Source: Cellulomonas fimi
GTDB lineage: Bacteria > Actinomycetota > Actinomycetes > Actinomycetales > Cellulomonadaceae
DNA: 64,000 nucleotides
Reading direction: 5' to 3'
Assembly: GCF_028583725.1 (NCBI RefSeq)
Contig: NZ_CP110680.1
Span: 3,472,001-3,536,000 of the forward strand
The notes under the pieces were generated by a model, which saw only the letters and a list, made by a program, of their open reading frames with translations, did not search any database and was not told where the DNA came from. The position numbers and the translations under genes were made by a program. Below, piece after piece: positions 18,436 through 27,509 of this stretch (within the stretch, counting starts at the first letter, position 1; every line of letters begins with the position of its first letter).

Positions 18436-19632
18436 TCAGTCGCCCTGGACCTGGTAGCCCGTCGCCCGCAGGTGCGCCATGACCTGCGCACAGTGCTCGG
18501 GCCCCTTCGTCTCGACCTGCGCCGAGACCGTCACCTGGTCGAACGCCAGGTCGGAGCCCGTGCGCGCGTGCGTGAGGTGCATGACGTTCCCGCCGGCGCC
18601 CGCGATGTCCTGCAGCAGCGACGCGAGCGCGCCCGGACGGTCGTCGATGCGTACCCGCAGGGCGAGGAAGCGCCCCGCCGACGCGAGGCCGTGCCGGACG
18701 ACGTGCAGGAGCACCTGCGGGTCGATGTTGCCACCGGACAGGATCGCGACGACCGGGCCGTCGAACGCCCCCGGGTCCGCCATGAGCGCGGCCACGGCGA
18801 CCGCGCCGGACGGCTCGACGAGCAGCTTGGCGCGCTCGGCGACCAGCAGCACGGCGCGGGAGATGTCCTCCTCCGAGACCGTGCGGACCTCGAGGCGGTG
18901 CCGGTCGAGCACCTCGAACGGCACGCTGCCCGGCACCCCGACCGCGATGCCGTCGGCCATGGTCCGCAGCTCGGGAGCGGGCAGCGGCCGGTGCGCCGCG
19001 AGCGACGCCGGGTAGGCCGCGGCGCGCGCGGCCTGCACGCCGACGACACGCACGTCGGGACGGACCTGGGCGAGCGCCTCGACGACGCCTGCCGCGAGGC
19101 CGCCCCCACCGACGGGCACGACGACGGTCGCGACATCGGGCACCTGCTCGACGATCTCGAGCGCGATCGTCCCCTGCCCCGCGACCACGTCGGGGTGGTC
19201 GAACGGGTGCACGAGGACGGCGCCGGTGCGCTCGGCGTGCTCACGCGCGTGCACGAGCGCCTCGTCGACCGACGTCCCGACGAGCTCGACGTGCGCGCCG
19301 TAGTCGCGGGTGGCCGCGATCTTCGGCAACGCCGCGTCGACCGGCATGTAGACGACGGCCTCGATGCCGAGGATGCGGGCCGCGAGCGCGACGCCCTGCG
19401 CGTGGTTGCCGGCGGACGCCGCGACCACCCCGCGGGCGCGCTCGTCGTCGCTGAGCCGGGCCATGCGCGTGTAGGCGCCGCGGATCTTGAACGAGCCGGC
19501 GCGCTGGAGGTTCTCGCACTTGAGCCACACCTCGGCGCCCGCGATCTGGCTGACGGCGCGGCTGCGCTGCACGGGCGTGCGCTCGGCGACGCCGTCGAGC
19601 AGGCGCGCGGCCGCGGCGACGTCGAGGCTCAC
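18436..19632 (-). CDS. ilvA: Threonine ammonia-lyase (dehydratase)
   Basis: A 398-residue PLP enzyme converting threonine to 2-oxobutanoate, the entry to isoleucine synthesis. The PLP lysine is K49 in AGSFKIRGAY and the phosphate loop is VPVGGGGLAAG. The catalytic domain is followed by a C-terminal ACT-like domain (about residues 325-395, LALRVRIDDRPGALASLL), suggesting allosteric control. One ACT domain is the short form also seen in catabolic TdcB-like enzymes, so biosynthetic versus catabolic use is not settled. The GTG overlaps the upstream TGA (GTGA), coupling it to the AI-2E-family gene and, through that, to metB. Confidence 0.92.
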   Translation of the reverse strand: MSLDVAAAARLLDGVAERTPVQRSRAVSQIAGAEVWLKCENLQRAGSFKIRGAYTRMARLSDDERARGVVAASAGNHAQGVALAARILGIEAVVYMPVDAALPKIAATRDYGAHVELVGTSVDEALVHAREHAERTGAVLVHPFDHPDVVAGQGTIALEIVEQVPDVATVVVPVGGGGLAAGVVEALAQVRPDVRVVGVQAARAAAYPASLAAHRPLPAPELRTMADGIAVGVPGSVPFEVLDRHRLEVRTVSEEDISRAVLLVAERAKLLVEPSGAVAVAALMADPGAFDGPVVAILSGGNIDPQVLLHVVRHGLASAGRFLALRVRIDDRPGALASLLQDIAGAGGNVMHLTHARTGSDLAFDQVTVSAQVETKGPEHCAQVMAHLRATGYQVQGD

Positions 19633-21020
19633 CGCGTCCCGCCGTCGGGCGTCGTCCCGCGACCGGGCCGCTCGCCGGCGCCCTGCACGGTCGCGGCCTC
19701 GTCCTCGCCCGTGGCCGGGCCGGCGCCGAGCTCCTCGTCGGTGCGCCCGGTGGCGACGCGCTCCGACTCGCGCTCGGCGACCTGCGCGACGGCCCGGTCG
19801 AGCATCGGGTGGCCGCGGCCGCGGACCGGCACGTGGTCGTGCGTGCCGAGCTGCGGGAACTTGTCGTGCCCGTGCAGGTAGAGGACGACGGTGTTGAGGA
19901 CCGCCGCGACGGGCACGGCGAACAGCGCGCCGACGATCCCGGCGACGAACGACCCGGCGGCCACCGAGAGCAGCACCGCGACGGGGTGCAACGACACGGC
20001 GTGGCCCATGAGGAACGGCTGCAGGACGTGCCCCTCGAGCTGCTGCACGCCGAGCACGATCGCGAGCATGATGATCGCCGCGCCCGGGCCCTGGGACACG
20101 AGCGCGACGAGCACCGCGATCGACCCGGTGACGACGGCGCCGACGATCGGCACGAACGACCCGAGGAACACGAGGATCGCGAGCGGCAGCGCGAGCGGGA
20201 CGCCGAGGATCGCGGCGCCGACGCCGATGCCGATCGCGTCGACCGCGGCCACGAGGATCTGCGTGCGCGTGTAGGCGCCGAGCGTGACGACGCCGCGCCG
20301 GGCGGCCTGGTGGACGTGCTCGCGCGAGCCGCGCGGCAGCAGCCCGACGACCCAGGCCCAGATGGCGCGGCCGTCGAGCAGGAAGAAGAACGTGCAGAAC
20401 AGCGCGATGATCGCGCCCGCGAGGACGTGCCCGACGGTCGTCGCACCGGTCACCACGCCCGACAGCACGCTCGACCCGGCACCCGACGCCGACTCCTGGA
20501 TGCGGTCCACCCAGGTCTGCATGTCCTCGGTGGACAGCTGCAGCGGCCCCGTCGCGAGCCAGTCGAGGATCGTGTCGACACCCTCGGACGCCTGCGACCA
20601 CAGGTCGCCGATGCCGCGCACGACCGACCGCCCGGCGAGGCCGAGCAGCGTGCCGACGACGGCGACGAGCGCGACGACGGCGAGGCCTGCCGCCGCCCCG
20701 CGCGGCAGCCGCAGCCGGTGGTGCAGCCACCCGACGAACGGCGTCAGCAGCACGGTGAGCAGCAGCGCGACCGCGACGGGGACGACGACGACCTTGAGCT
20801 GTGCGACGAGCCACAGCAGCACGGCCAGCGCCGCGCCGATGAGCAGGAGCCGCCACGACCACGACGCGGCGGCGCGCACCGACGGCGGCACCGACTCGGC
20901 ACCGGCGCGGGCACGCCGCTCGGGGTCGGGGAGCGTCGCGGACGTCGCCGCGAGCGCGGCCGGCGCCGCGTCGACGACCGAGGCGGTGGCGTCCTGCGCG
21001 GAGGACTTGTCGAGGGTCAC
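19629..21020 (-). CDS. AI-2E family transporter (PerM-like permease)
   Basis: A 463-residue protein of the AI-2E exporter/PerM family with about eight helices. A pair lies near residues 55-95, one near 105-125, and a central loop carries an amphipathic segment. The family core LVPIVGA/VTG-type stretch (FVPIVGAVVTGSIAVLV) and the C-terminal motif HAVSLHPVAVLLSVAAGSFVAGIVGALFAVP are present. The N-terminus (about 50 residues) and the C-terminal ~75 residues are polar and low in complexity. Members have been tied to quorum-signal export, cation/proton exchange and pH homeostasis; the substrate here is unknown. It is coupled at both ends by GTGA overlaps. Confidence 0.88.
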   Translation of the reverse strand: MTLDKSSAQDATASVVDAAPAALAATSATLPDPERRARAGAESVPPSVRAAASWSWRLLLIGAALAVLLWLVAQLKVVVVPVAVALLLTVLLTPFVGWLHHRLRLPRGAAAGLAVVALVAVVGTLLGLAGRSVVRGIGDLWSQASEGVDTILDWLATGPLQLSTEDMQTWVDRIQESASGAGSSVLSGVVTGATTVGHVLAGAIIALFCTFFFLLDGRAIWAWVVGLLPRGSREHVHQAARRGVVTLGAYTRTQILVAAVDAIGIGVGAAILGVPLALPLAILVFLGSFVPIVGAVVTGSIAVLVALVSQGPGAAIIMLAIVLGVQQLEGHVLQPFLMGHAVSLHPVAVLLSVAAGSFVAGIVGALFAVPVAAVLNTVVLYLHGHDKFPQLGTHDHVPVRGRGHPMLDRAVAQVAERESERVATGRTDEELGAGPATGEDEAATVQGAGERPGRGTTPDGGTR

Positions 21021-22249
21021 GCGCCACGCCCTGCGGCGAGCGCGCGGTCGAGGTCGGCGATCAGGTCGTCGGCGTCCTCGATGCCCACGGACAGGCGGAC
21101 GAGGTCGTCGGGGACCTCCAGCGCCGTACCGGCGACCGAGCCGTGCGTCATGCGGCCGGGGTGCTCGACGAGCGACTCGACGCCGCCCAGCGACTCCGCG
21201 AGCGTGAACACCTCGGTCGCGCCGCACACCGCCAGCGCCGACGCCTCGCTGCCCGTGCGGAACGACACCATGCCGCCGAACCCGCGCATCTGGCGCGCGG
21301 CGAGCTCGTGCCCGGGGTGCGACTCCAGGCCGGGGTAGATGACGGACGTGACGGCGTCGTGCGCCTGCAGGAACTCGGCGACCCGCTGCGCGTTGGCGAC
21401 GTGCCGGTCCATCCGGACGGCGAGCGTGCGCAGGCCGCGCAGCGTGAGCCAGGCGTCGAAGGGCCCGGCGACCGCACCGGAGGCGTTCTGGTGGAACCGG
21501 ACGGCGTCCGCGAGGTGCGTCGTCCCGGTCGGTCCCTCGAGCCCGACGGGCAGCTGTGCGCCGTCCGCGACGACGAGCGCGCCGCCGACCACGTCGGAGT
21601 GCCCGCCGACGTACTTGGTCGTCGAGTGCACGACCACGTCGGCGCCGAGCGCGAGCGGCTGCTGCAGGTACGGGGTCGCGAACGTGTTGTCGACGGCGAG
21701 CAGCGCGCCGACGCCGCGCGCGAGCGCGGAGATCGCCGCGATGTCGGCGACGTTGAGCAGGGGGTTGGTCGGCGTCTCGACCCAGACGAGCTTGGTGCGC
21801 CCGGGCTGGATCGCGGCGGACACCGCGCCGGCGTCGGTGAGGTCGACGGGCGTGTGCTCGATCCCCCACGGCCCGAACACCCGCGCGAACAGCCGGTAGG
21901 TGCCGCCGTAGGCGTCGTCGGGCACCACGACGTGGTCGCCGGGGCGCAGCGCGGCGCGCAGCAGCGTGTCCTCCGCGGCGAGGCCGGACGCGAACGCGAA
22001 CCCGGCGGCGCCGAGCTCGAGGTCCGCGAGCGCCGCCTCGAGCGCCGTGCGCGTCGGGTTGGCCGAGCGCGAGTACTCGTAGCCGCCGCGCAGGCCGCCG
22101 ACACCGTCCTGCTTGTACGTCGAGACCTGGTAGATCGGCGGGACGACCGCGCCCGTCGTGGGGTCGGGGTCCTGACCTGCGTGGATGGCGCGGGTCGCGA
22201 AGCCGGCGGTGGGTCGGTCGTCGCCGTCGGTGCTGTGTGGGGTGGTCAC
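21017..22249 (-). CDS. metB: Cystathionine gamma-synthase (or gamma-lyase)
   Basis: A 410-residue PLP enzyme of the Cys/Met metabolism family, acting on O-acylhomoserine plus cysteine in transsulfuration. Visible features are YSRSANPTR, the PLP lysine K212 in VVHSTTKYVGGH, ETPTNP and SLGGVESL near the C-terminus. Synthase and gamma-lyase are hard to separate by eye. Its position next to greA matches Rv1079 (metB) of M. tuberculosis, and a cystathionine beta-synthase gene lies 9 kb away. The GTG start has no ribosome-binding site, but a TAGCCT hexamer ends six bases ahead, so the mRNA is probably leaderless. Confidence 0.9.
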   Translation of the reverse strand: MTTPHSTDGDDRPTAGFATRAIHAGQDPDPTTGAVVPPIYQVSTYKQDGVGGLRGGYEYSRSANPTRTALEAALADLELGAAGFAFASGLAAEDTLLRAALRPGDHVVVPDDAYGGTYRLFARVFGPWGIEHTPVDLTDAGAVSAAIQPGRTKLVWVETPTNPLLNVADIAAISALARGVGALLAVDNTFATPYLQQPLALGADVVVHSTTKYVGGHSDVVGGALVVADGAQLPVGLEGPTGTTHLADAVRFHQNASGAVAGPFDAWLTLRGLRTLAVRMDRHVANAQRVAEFLQAHDAVTSVIYPGLESHPGHELAARQMRGFGGMVSFRTGSEASALAVCGATEVFTLAESLGGVESLVEHPGRMTHGSVAGTALEVPDDLVRLSVGIEDADDLIADLDRALAAGRGA

Positions 22250-22255
22250 CGCCCC

Positions 22256-22261
22256 AGGCTA
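22256..22261 (-). promoter_or_regulatory. Probable -10 element, leaderless metB transcript
   Basis: TAGCCT on the minus strand, with six bases to the GTG start codon and no Shine-Dalgarno. This is the spacing expected if transcription starts at the start codon itself. Confidence 0.5.
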
Positions 22262-22433
22262 GGCCGTGGGGCCCCGGGACTGCCCCTGGGACGCGCGCCC
22301 GGGTCGGCGGGAGCGCGCGCGGGGGCGCGGGTCACGGCGCGTCGCCGCCCGGGAACACCGGACGTGTGCGCACGGTTGTGCAGGCCGGGATGGACCAGGC
22401 GAACCGCCGGTCTCCCGGAGAGGACCAGCGACC

Positions 22434-23102
22434 ATGAACTGGCTTTTCGGCTCAGCCCTCCGCTCGACGATGGTGGCCCCGGAGCGGGCCCTCGCGGGCC
22501 GCGACGGCTACGCGTACACCGTCCCGACGACGCACACCGTGCTCGGCACCCCGCTCGCGGGCCCGTGGCCCGAGGGCACGCGCGTCCTGTACGTCGCGAT
22601 GGGCTGTTTCTGGGGCGCGGAGCGCGCCTTCTGGCAGCTGCCCGGCGTCGTCACGACGGCCGTCGGCTACCAGGGCGGCTACACGCCCTACCCGACGTAC
22701 GAGGAGACGTGCACGGGCATGACCGGGCACACCGAGATGGTGCTCGTCGCGTACGACCCGACCGTGCTGTCCGACGAGGACGTGCTGCGCACGTTCTGGG
22801 AGTCGCACGACCCGACCCAGGGCTACCGCCAGGGCAACGACGTCGGCACCCAGTACCGCTCGGCGGTCTACACGACCACGCCCGAGCAGGCCGAGGCGGC
22901 CGTCCGCACGCGTGACGAGTACCAGCCGCGCCTGACGCGCGCCGGGTTCGGCGACATCACGACGGAGATCCGCACGGCCGACGAGGCCGGGCCGTTCTTC
23001 TACGCCGAGGGCTACCACCAGCAGTACCTCGACAAGAACCCGAACGGCTACTGCGGCCTGGGCGGCACCGGCGTCTCCTGCCCCCGCCCGACGGGCGCCT
23101 GA
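22434..23102 (+). CDS. msrA: Peptide methionine (S)-S-oxide reductase
   Basis: A 222-residue repair enzyme reducing methionine-S-sulfoxide in proteins. The active-site motif GCFWGAE carries the nucleophilic Cys58, with TGHTE, ESHDPTQ and QYRS nearby. The C-terminal tail [14 protein letters not shown] holds two recycling cysteines. The N-terminal ~40 residues are the extension typical of the longer MsrA form. The ATG at 22434 has GGAGAGG at good spacing. It is divergent from metB. Confidence 0.95.
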   Translation: MNWLFGSALRSTMVAPERALAGRDGYAYTVPTTHTVLGTPLAGPWPEGTRVLYVAMGCFWGAERAFWQLPGVVTTAVGYQGGYTPYPTYEETCTGMTGHTEMVLVAYDPTVLSDEDVLRTFWESHDPTQGYRQGNDVGTQYRSAVYTTTPEQAEAAVRTRDEYQPRLTRAGFGDITTEIRTADEAGPFFYAEGYHQQYLDKNPNGYCGLGGTGVSCPRPTGA

Positions 23103-23109
23103 CCGCCCG

Positions 23110-23149
23110 CCCCGGACGTCCCGCCGCGCTCGGCGCGGGACGTCCGGGG
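23110..23149. terminator. msrA terminator hairpin
   Basis: Perfect 15-bp stem (arm CCCCGGACGTCCCGC) with a ten-base loop, eight bases past the msrA stop. In the remaining 250 bases before the Rdx gene I see only a 12-bp palindrome, GGACCGCGGTCC (23335-23346). Confidence 0.85.
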
Positions 23150-23398
23150 GACGTCTCGGGTGGGCGGACGGTGAGGAGCGCCCCTCTCCCATACCGTCCG
23201 CCCACCCTGCGGCTGGTCGCGGGCCCCCGTGACCGCCTGACCTGCCGCCTCCGGTGAAGGCCTGCGTCCGCCGCGAAGGTAGCCCGCGCGGATGACGCCG
23301 GTCCACGCCTGTCCACGTGGGACCGGACCGCGGTCCAGGACGTCTGCGCAGGTCGGACGGGCTGACAGGGTGGTCAGCGGGCCGGTGCGGCGAGTCCC

Positions 23399-23818
23399 TC
23401 AGAGGCCGTCGGAGTGCCCGAGCGGCTTGTCGGGCGCGACGACGTCGCGGATCCGGCGCTTGAGCACCGTGATCTCCGGGAAGCCGCCCTCGACCTTGCG
23501 GTCCCACACGACCTGCCCGTCGGCCTCGACCGTGAAGACGCCACCGTTGCCCGGGCGCAGCGCGACCTCGCCGATCTCGCGGTGGAACGTCGTGAGCAGC
23601 TCCTGGGTGTACCAGGCGGCGCGCAGGAGCCAGCGGCACTGGGTGCAGTAGGTGAGGACGACGCGGGGCAGCGTCGAGGCGAGCGCCTCGGGCACGACCG
23701 CGACCTCGGCGGGCTGCTCGGGGCTGGGGGCGTCGGCACGTCCCGCGGTGGCGGGCCGGTCGGCGGGGCTGTCGGTGGGCTGGTCGGCGGGTGCGCCGGA
23801 GGGCTGGTCGTCGGGCAT
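23399..23818 (-). CDS. Rdx (SelW/SelT/SelH-like) family protein
   Basis: A 139-residue protein. The N-terminal ~45 residues are an Asp/Pro/Ala-rich disordered leader. The rest is the thioredoxin-like Rdx fold with a CxxC redox motif in LTYCTQCRWLLRAAWYTQELL, then GGVFTVEADGQVVWDRK and a terminal GHSDGL. The family includes selenoproteins W/T/H; here both positions are Cys, so no selenocysteine is needed. Redox partners are unknown. The ATG at 23818 precedes the only open continuation that fits the family. It converges with msrA, which is also a redox gene. Confidence 0.88.
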   Translation of the reverse strand: MPDDQPSGAPADQPTDSPADRPATAGRADAPSPEQPAEVAVVPEALASTLPRVVLTYCTQCRWLLRAAWYTQELLTTFHREIGEVALRPGNGGVFTVEADGQVVWDRKVEGGFPEITVLKRRIRDVVAPDKPLGHSDGL

Positions 23819-23881
23819 CCGCACAGCGTTCCACCCCGCGACGGGTCGCGGGGACGACGTCCCGCCCCGCAGACTGCACGG

Positions 23882-24754
23882 GTGGACGCCGCCCCGATCG
23901 ACGCCCCTGCCGCCCCGACGACCCCGGACGTCCCGCGCCTGACGTGGGCCCCGCGCGACGTGCTGCGCGTGCTCGCCGCCGCGCTGGTGTGCGGGTCGGC
24001 CGTGCTGCTGTTCGCGGTGCACGTGCGGCCCCTGGGGTACGTGCCGCTCGTCGCGGGCGTCCTCGTGGCGGTCGCGGTCGACCGCGCGCTGGGCCGCGAC
24101 CTCGCCGTCGTCGGGCTGGGCATGGCGATCATCACGACGATCTCGCTGAAGGCCGACCTGTCCGACGCGGGCATCGCACGGTTCGCGGTCGTGCTGTCGG
24201 CGGCCGTGCTGGTGCCGTACGTCGTGCACCGGTACCTCCTGAAGCAGGACGTGATCCGCTTCCCCGTCCGCACGGGCCGGCGCTGGACCCGCACGCAGGT
24301 CGTCTACCTGCTGGTCGTCGTGGTGCTCGCGTACCTGATCCTGCCCTGGTACTTCCTCGGGTCGGGTGCGTACCTCAACTGGCCGGTCGTCGACACGGGG
24401 CAGGAGGTCGCGCGGCTGTTCGTCGGCGTGAACGCGGTCGGCATCTGGGACGAGCTGTTCTTCGTCTGCACGGTCCTCGCGCTGCTGCGCGTGCACTTCC
24501 CGTTCCCGGTGGCGAACGTGCTGCAGGCGGCGGTCTTCGTGTCGTTCCTGTGGGAGCTCGGCTACCGCGAGTGGGGGCCGCTCCTGACGATCCCGTTCGC
24601 GCTGGTGCAGGGCTGGATCTTCCGGAAGACGGCGTCGCTGACGTACGTGGTGTCCGTGCACCTGCTGTTCGACCTCGTCGTGTTCATGGTGCTCGTGCAC
24701 GCGCACGAGCCGTCCCTGTTCGACGTCTTCGTGACGGCGCCCTCGTCCTGGTGA
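23882..24754 (+). CDS. CPBP-like polytopic membrane protein
   Basis: About 290 residues with roughly eight hydrophobic helices. It resembles the CPBP/Abi intramembrane protease fold: a WDELFF segment in a helix could be a weakened version of the EExxxR motif, and HLLFDLVVF near the C-terminus resembles the last histidine motif. The usual second glutamate is Asp and the arginine at +3 is absent, so protease activity is doubtful. The GTG start lacks a clear ribosome-binding site. It is divergent from the Rdx gene and followed 50 bases later by the alditol oxidase gene. Confidence 0.7.
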   Translation: MDAAPIDAPAAPTTPDVPRLTWAPRDVLRVLAAALVCGSAVLLFAVHVRPLGYVPLVAGVLVAVAVDRALGRDLAVVGLGMAIITTISLKADLSDAGIARFAVVLSAAVLVPYVVHRYLLKQDVIRFPVRTGRRWTRTQVVYLLVVVVLAYLILPWYFLGSGAYLNWPVVDTGQEVARLFVGVNAVGIWDELFFVCTVLALLRVHFPFPVANVLQAAVFVSFLWELGYREWGPLLTIPFALVQGWIFRKTASLTYVVSVHLLFDLVVFMVLVHAHEPSLFDVFVTAPSSW

Positions 24755-24804
24755 CCGTAGGTTGGGGTGATCCCCCCAGCCGCACGACGAGAGGACCCCG
24801 CCCC

Positions 24805-26058
24805 GTGAGCCTGACGAACTGGGCCGGCAACTACACCTACCGCGCGCCGCGGGTGCTCGCGCCGACCACGGTCGAGGAGCTCCAGGAGGTGGTGGCCGGT
24901 GAGGACCGCGTGCGCGCCCTGGGCACGCGGCACTGCTTCAACGACCTCGCCGACGGCCCGGCGGCGCTCGTCTCGCTCGAGGGCCTGGAACCGGCGATCA
25001 CGCTCGACGAGGACGCGCGCACGGTCACGGTGACGGGCGGGACCCGGTACGGGACGCTCGCGCGGTACCTGCACGACGCGGGCTGGGCGGTGCACAACCT
25101 CGCGTCGCTCCCGCACATCTCGGTGGCCGGGGCCGTCGCGACCGCGACGCACGGGTCGGGCGACCGGTCGCGCAACCTGTCGACGGCGGTCGCGGCGCTC
25201 GACCTCGTCGGGCCCGACGGCTCGCTGCGGCACGTCGCGCGCGGCGACGACGACTTCGCGGGTTCCGTCGTCGCGCTCGGTGCCCTCGGGGTGGCGGCAC
25301 GCGTGACCCTCGACGTCGAGCCGACGTTCCTCGTCGCGCAGGAGGTGCACGTCGACCTGCCATGGGACGCGGTGCTGGCCGACCTGGACGCGATCACGTC
25401 GAGCGCCGACTCGGTGAGTCTCTTCACGGACTGGACGGGCGACGCGGTCCAGCAGGTGTGGCGCAAGACGCGCGTCGGCGCGGACGGCTACGAGCGCCGC
25501 GCGGAGCTGTTCGGCGCGACGCCCGCGGACGGCCCGCGCCACCCGCTGCCGGGCATCGACCCCGTGAACTGCACGCAGCAGCTCGGCGTGCCCGGCCCGT
25601 GGCACGAGCGCCTGCCGCACTTCCGCCTCGAGTTCACGCCGAGCAACGGCGACGAGCTGCAGTCCGAGTACCTCGTGCCGCGCACGCACGCGGTCGACGC
25701 GCTGCAGGCGGTCCGCGGCCTGGCGGACGTCGTGGCGCCGCTGCTGCAGGTCAGCGAGGTCCGCACGATCGCCGCCGACGACCTGTGGCTGTCGACGGCC
25801 TACGGCGACGACCGCGTCGGCCTGCACTTCACGTGGAAGCCGCTCCAGCCGCAGGTCGAGGCCGTCCTGCCGACGCTGGAGGCCGCGCTGCGGCCGTTCG
25901 ACGCGCGCCCGCACTGGGGCAAGCTCTTCGCCGACCCGGGCCGGGACCTCGCGCGCCTGTACCCGCGGTGGGACGACTTCACGGCGCTCGTCGCACGGAC
26001 CGACCCGGACGGGAAGTTCCGCAACGACTTCGTCGAGCGGCACGTGCTGCGCGGCTGA
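24805..26058 (+). CDS. Alditol oxidase (AldO/xylitol oxidase-like)
   Basis: A 417-residue VAO-type FAD oxidase that oxidises the terminal hydroxyl of sugar alcohols (xylitol, sorbitol) to aldoses with release of hydrogen peroxide. It aligns along its whole length with Streptomyces AldO as I recall that sequence: TNWAGN at the start, the covalent-FAD histidine (H43 in GTRHCFND), ASLPHISVAGAVATATHGSG, VNCTQQLGVPGPWHERLPHFRLEFTPS, and HWGKLF near the end. The GTG at 24805 has GAGAGG about nine bases ahead. Peroxide production fits the nearby msrA, but that link is only positional. Confidence 0.9.
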   Translation: MSLTNWAGNYTYRAPRVLAPTTVEELQEVVAGEDRVRALGTRHCFNDLADGPAALVSLEGLEPAITLDEDARTVTVTGGTRYGTLARYLHDAGWAVHNLASLPHISVAGAVATATHGSGDRSRNLSTAVAALDLVGPDGSLRHVARGDDDFAGSVVALGALGVAARVTLDVEPTFLVAQEVHVDLPWDAVLADLDAITSSADSVSLFTDWTGDAVQQVWRKTRVGADGYERRAELFGATPADGPRHPLPGIDPVNCTQQLGVPGPWHERLPHFRLEFTPSNGDELQSEYLVPRTHAVDALQAVRGLADVVAPLLQVSEVRTIAADDLWLSTAYGDDRVGLHFTWKPLQPQVEAVLPTLEAALRPFDARPHWGKLFADPGRDLARLYPRWDDFTALVARTDPDGKFRNDFVERHVLRG

Positions 26059-26068
26059 CGGCACGACA

Positions 26069-26100
26069 CGGCCCCCGTCGCTCGCGGGCGACGGGGGCCG
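26069..26100. terminator. Bidirectional terminator hairpin
   Basis: Perfect 13-bp stem (arm CGGCCCCCGTCGC) with a six-base loop. It lies between the convergent alditol oxidase and FKBP genes. Confidence 0.85.
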
Positions 26101-26147
26101 GTGCGTGCTCGGCGGCGCGCGTCAGGGCTGCCGCGTGCGGGGACGCG

Positions 26148-26555
26148 TCAGCGGCTGGTGCCGACGATGTCGACGACGAAGACGAGCGTGTCGCCGCCCT
26201 TGATGCCGGCCTGCGGCACGCCGCGGTCGCCGTAGCCCAGGTGCGACGGGATCGAGAGCAGCACGCGCGAGCCGACCTGCTGGCCGACGAGACCCTCGTC
26301 CCAGCCCGCGATGACCTGGCCGACGCCGATGCCGAACGAGATCGTCGAGCGGCGGTCGTAGGAGTTGTCGAAGACGCCTCCCTGCCACGACTGGCCCAGG
26401 TAGTGCACCTCGATGTCGTCGCCGGCCTCGACCAGCTCGCCGTCGCCGCGCGACAGCACGACCACCTCGAGCTCGCCGGACGGCTGCGCGTCGGGGAACG
26501 TCAGCGTGGGCTTGTCGCCGAACGACCCCGAGACCTCGGGCAGCGCTGCGGACAT
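26148..26555 (-). CDS. FKBP-type peptidyl-prolyl cis-trans isomerase
   Basis: A 135-residue single-domain FKBP without a signal peptide, so a cytoplasmic proline isomerase. The conserved core is intact: VHYLGQSWQGGVFDNSYDR, GQVIAGWDEGLVGQQVGSR, IPSHLGYGDRGVPQAGIKGGDTLVFVVDIV. The ATG has AAGGAG seven bases ahead. It is monocistronic and divergent from the hydrolase-TetR operon. Confidence 0.95.
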   Translation of the reverse strand: MSAALPEVSGSFGDKPTLTFPDAQPSGELEVVVLSRGDGELVEAGDDIEVHYLGQSWQGGVFDNSYDRRSTISFGIGVGQVIAGWDEGLVGQQVGSRVLLSIPSHLGYGDRGVPQAGIKGGDTLVFVVDIVGTSR

Positions 26556-26645
26556 GACGGAACTCCTTCGGTGGGTGACAGTGCCGGTCCATCGTGCCGC
26601 ACCTCGCGGGGTCACGCCGTGCGCGAACACCCTTGCGGCGCGATG

Positions 26646-26662
26646 GCTAATGGCATTAGCTT
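26646..26662 (+). promoter_or_regulatory. Probable TetR operator overlapping a leaderless -10
   Basis: A perfect 15-bp palindrome, GCTAATG-G-CATTAGC, at 26646-26660. A TAGCTT hexamer (26657-26662) overlaps its right end and stops seven bases before the hydrolase ATG. Size and position fit autoregulation by the TetR protein encoded at the end of this operon. Confidence 0.65.
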
Positions 26663-26669
26663 TGCTCCC

Positions 26670-27509
26670 ATGACGACGACCCAGCACCTCCAGCGCCCGT
26701 TCGGACGGCTCGCCTACACCGTCGACGGCCCCGCCGACGGGCCTCTCGTGGTGCTCGTGCCGGGCATGGGCGACCTCCGCTCGACCTGGGCCCCGGTCCT
26801 GCCGGAGCTCCACGCGCACGGCTACCGCACCGCGGCGCTCGACCTGCGCGGCCACGGCGAGACCGACCCCGTCGGCCCCGACGGCCACGGCGTCGAGGGG
26901 ATCGCCGCCGACGCGCTCGCGCTCGCCCAGCACCTCGGCGCGACGCCTCAGCAGCCCGCGGTCCTGGTCGGCAGCTCGGTCGGCGCCGGTGGTGTCGCGC
27001 GCGCCGCCGCCGACCGCCCCGACCTCGTCGCGGGGGTCGCGCTGCTCGCCTACGCCGCCAACGACGGTGCCGCGTCGGGTGCCGTGCGCGCCCAGGTCCA
27101 CGTCCTGCTCCGCCGCCCGTGGGGCCCTCGTGCCTGGGCGTGGTTCTACAGCACCCTCGTCAAGGCACCGGTCGACGTGCGGTCCCACCTCGGCGCCCTG
27201 CGGCGGGACCTCGCCCGGCCCGGTCACCTCGAGCAGCTCCGCACCCTCGCCCTGCGGCTGCTCTTGGGCCACGAGGACACGCGCCTCGCCGACGTCACCG
27301 TCCCCGTGCTCGCGATCACCGGGAGCGCGGACCCCGAGTCCCCCGACCCCGCCGCTACGCTGCGCGGCGTGGCCGAGACCGCACCCCACGTGACCCCCGT
27401 CCTGCTCGACGGCGTCGGGCACTACCCCCAGCGCGAGGCACCCGCAGCCGTCGCCGAGCACCTCGTCGCGCTCGTCGACCGCGTCACCGGGGCGGACCGG
27501 CGTGCCTAG
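26670..27509 (+). CDS. Alpha/beta hydrolase in a TetR-controlled operon
   Basis: A 279-residue alpha/beta hydrolase: oxyanion region VPGMGD, strand-turn DLRGHGET, nucleophile elbow GSSVG (S103), acid in ITGSADPE and His in DGVGHYPQ. It is probably an esterase or lipase-like enzyme of broad specificity; the substrate is unknown. The start codon has no Shine-Dalgarno and lies seven bases after a -10-like TAGCTT, suggesting a leaderless mRNA. The TetR gene overlaps its last eight bases, so enzyme and regulator are co-expressed and the enzyme may metabolise the TetR ligand. Confidence 0.9.
   Translation: MTTTQHLQRPFGRLAYTVDGPADGPLVVLVPGMGDLRSTWAPVLPELHAHGYRTAALDLRGHGETDPVGPDGHGVEGIAADALALAQHLGATPQQPAVLVGSSVGAGGVARAAADRPDLVAGVALLAYAANDGAASGAVRAQVHVLLRRPWGPRAWAWFYSTLVKAPVDVRSHLGALRRDLARPGHLEQLRTLALRLLLGHEDTRLADVTVPVLAITGSADPESPDPAATLRGVAETAPHVTPVLLDGVGHYPQREAPAAVAEHLVALVDRVTGADRRA

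Noticed and set aside
18436..21027. One long protein fusing ilvA with upstream sequence
   Set aside because: The upstream half is a shadow of the AI-2E-family gene. A GTGA overlap marks the ilvA start at 19632.
23399..23818. Possible selenoprotein (SelW/T/H family)
   Set aside because: The redox motif is Cys-x-x-Cys with ordinary Cys codons, and no in-frame UGA occurs at the active site.
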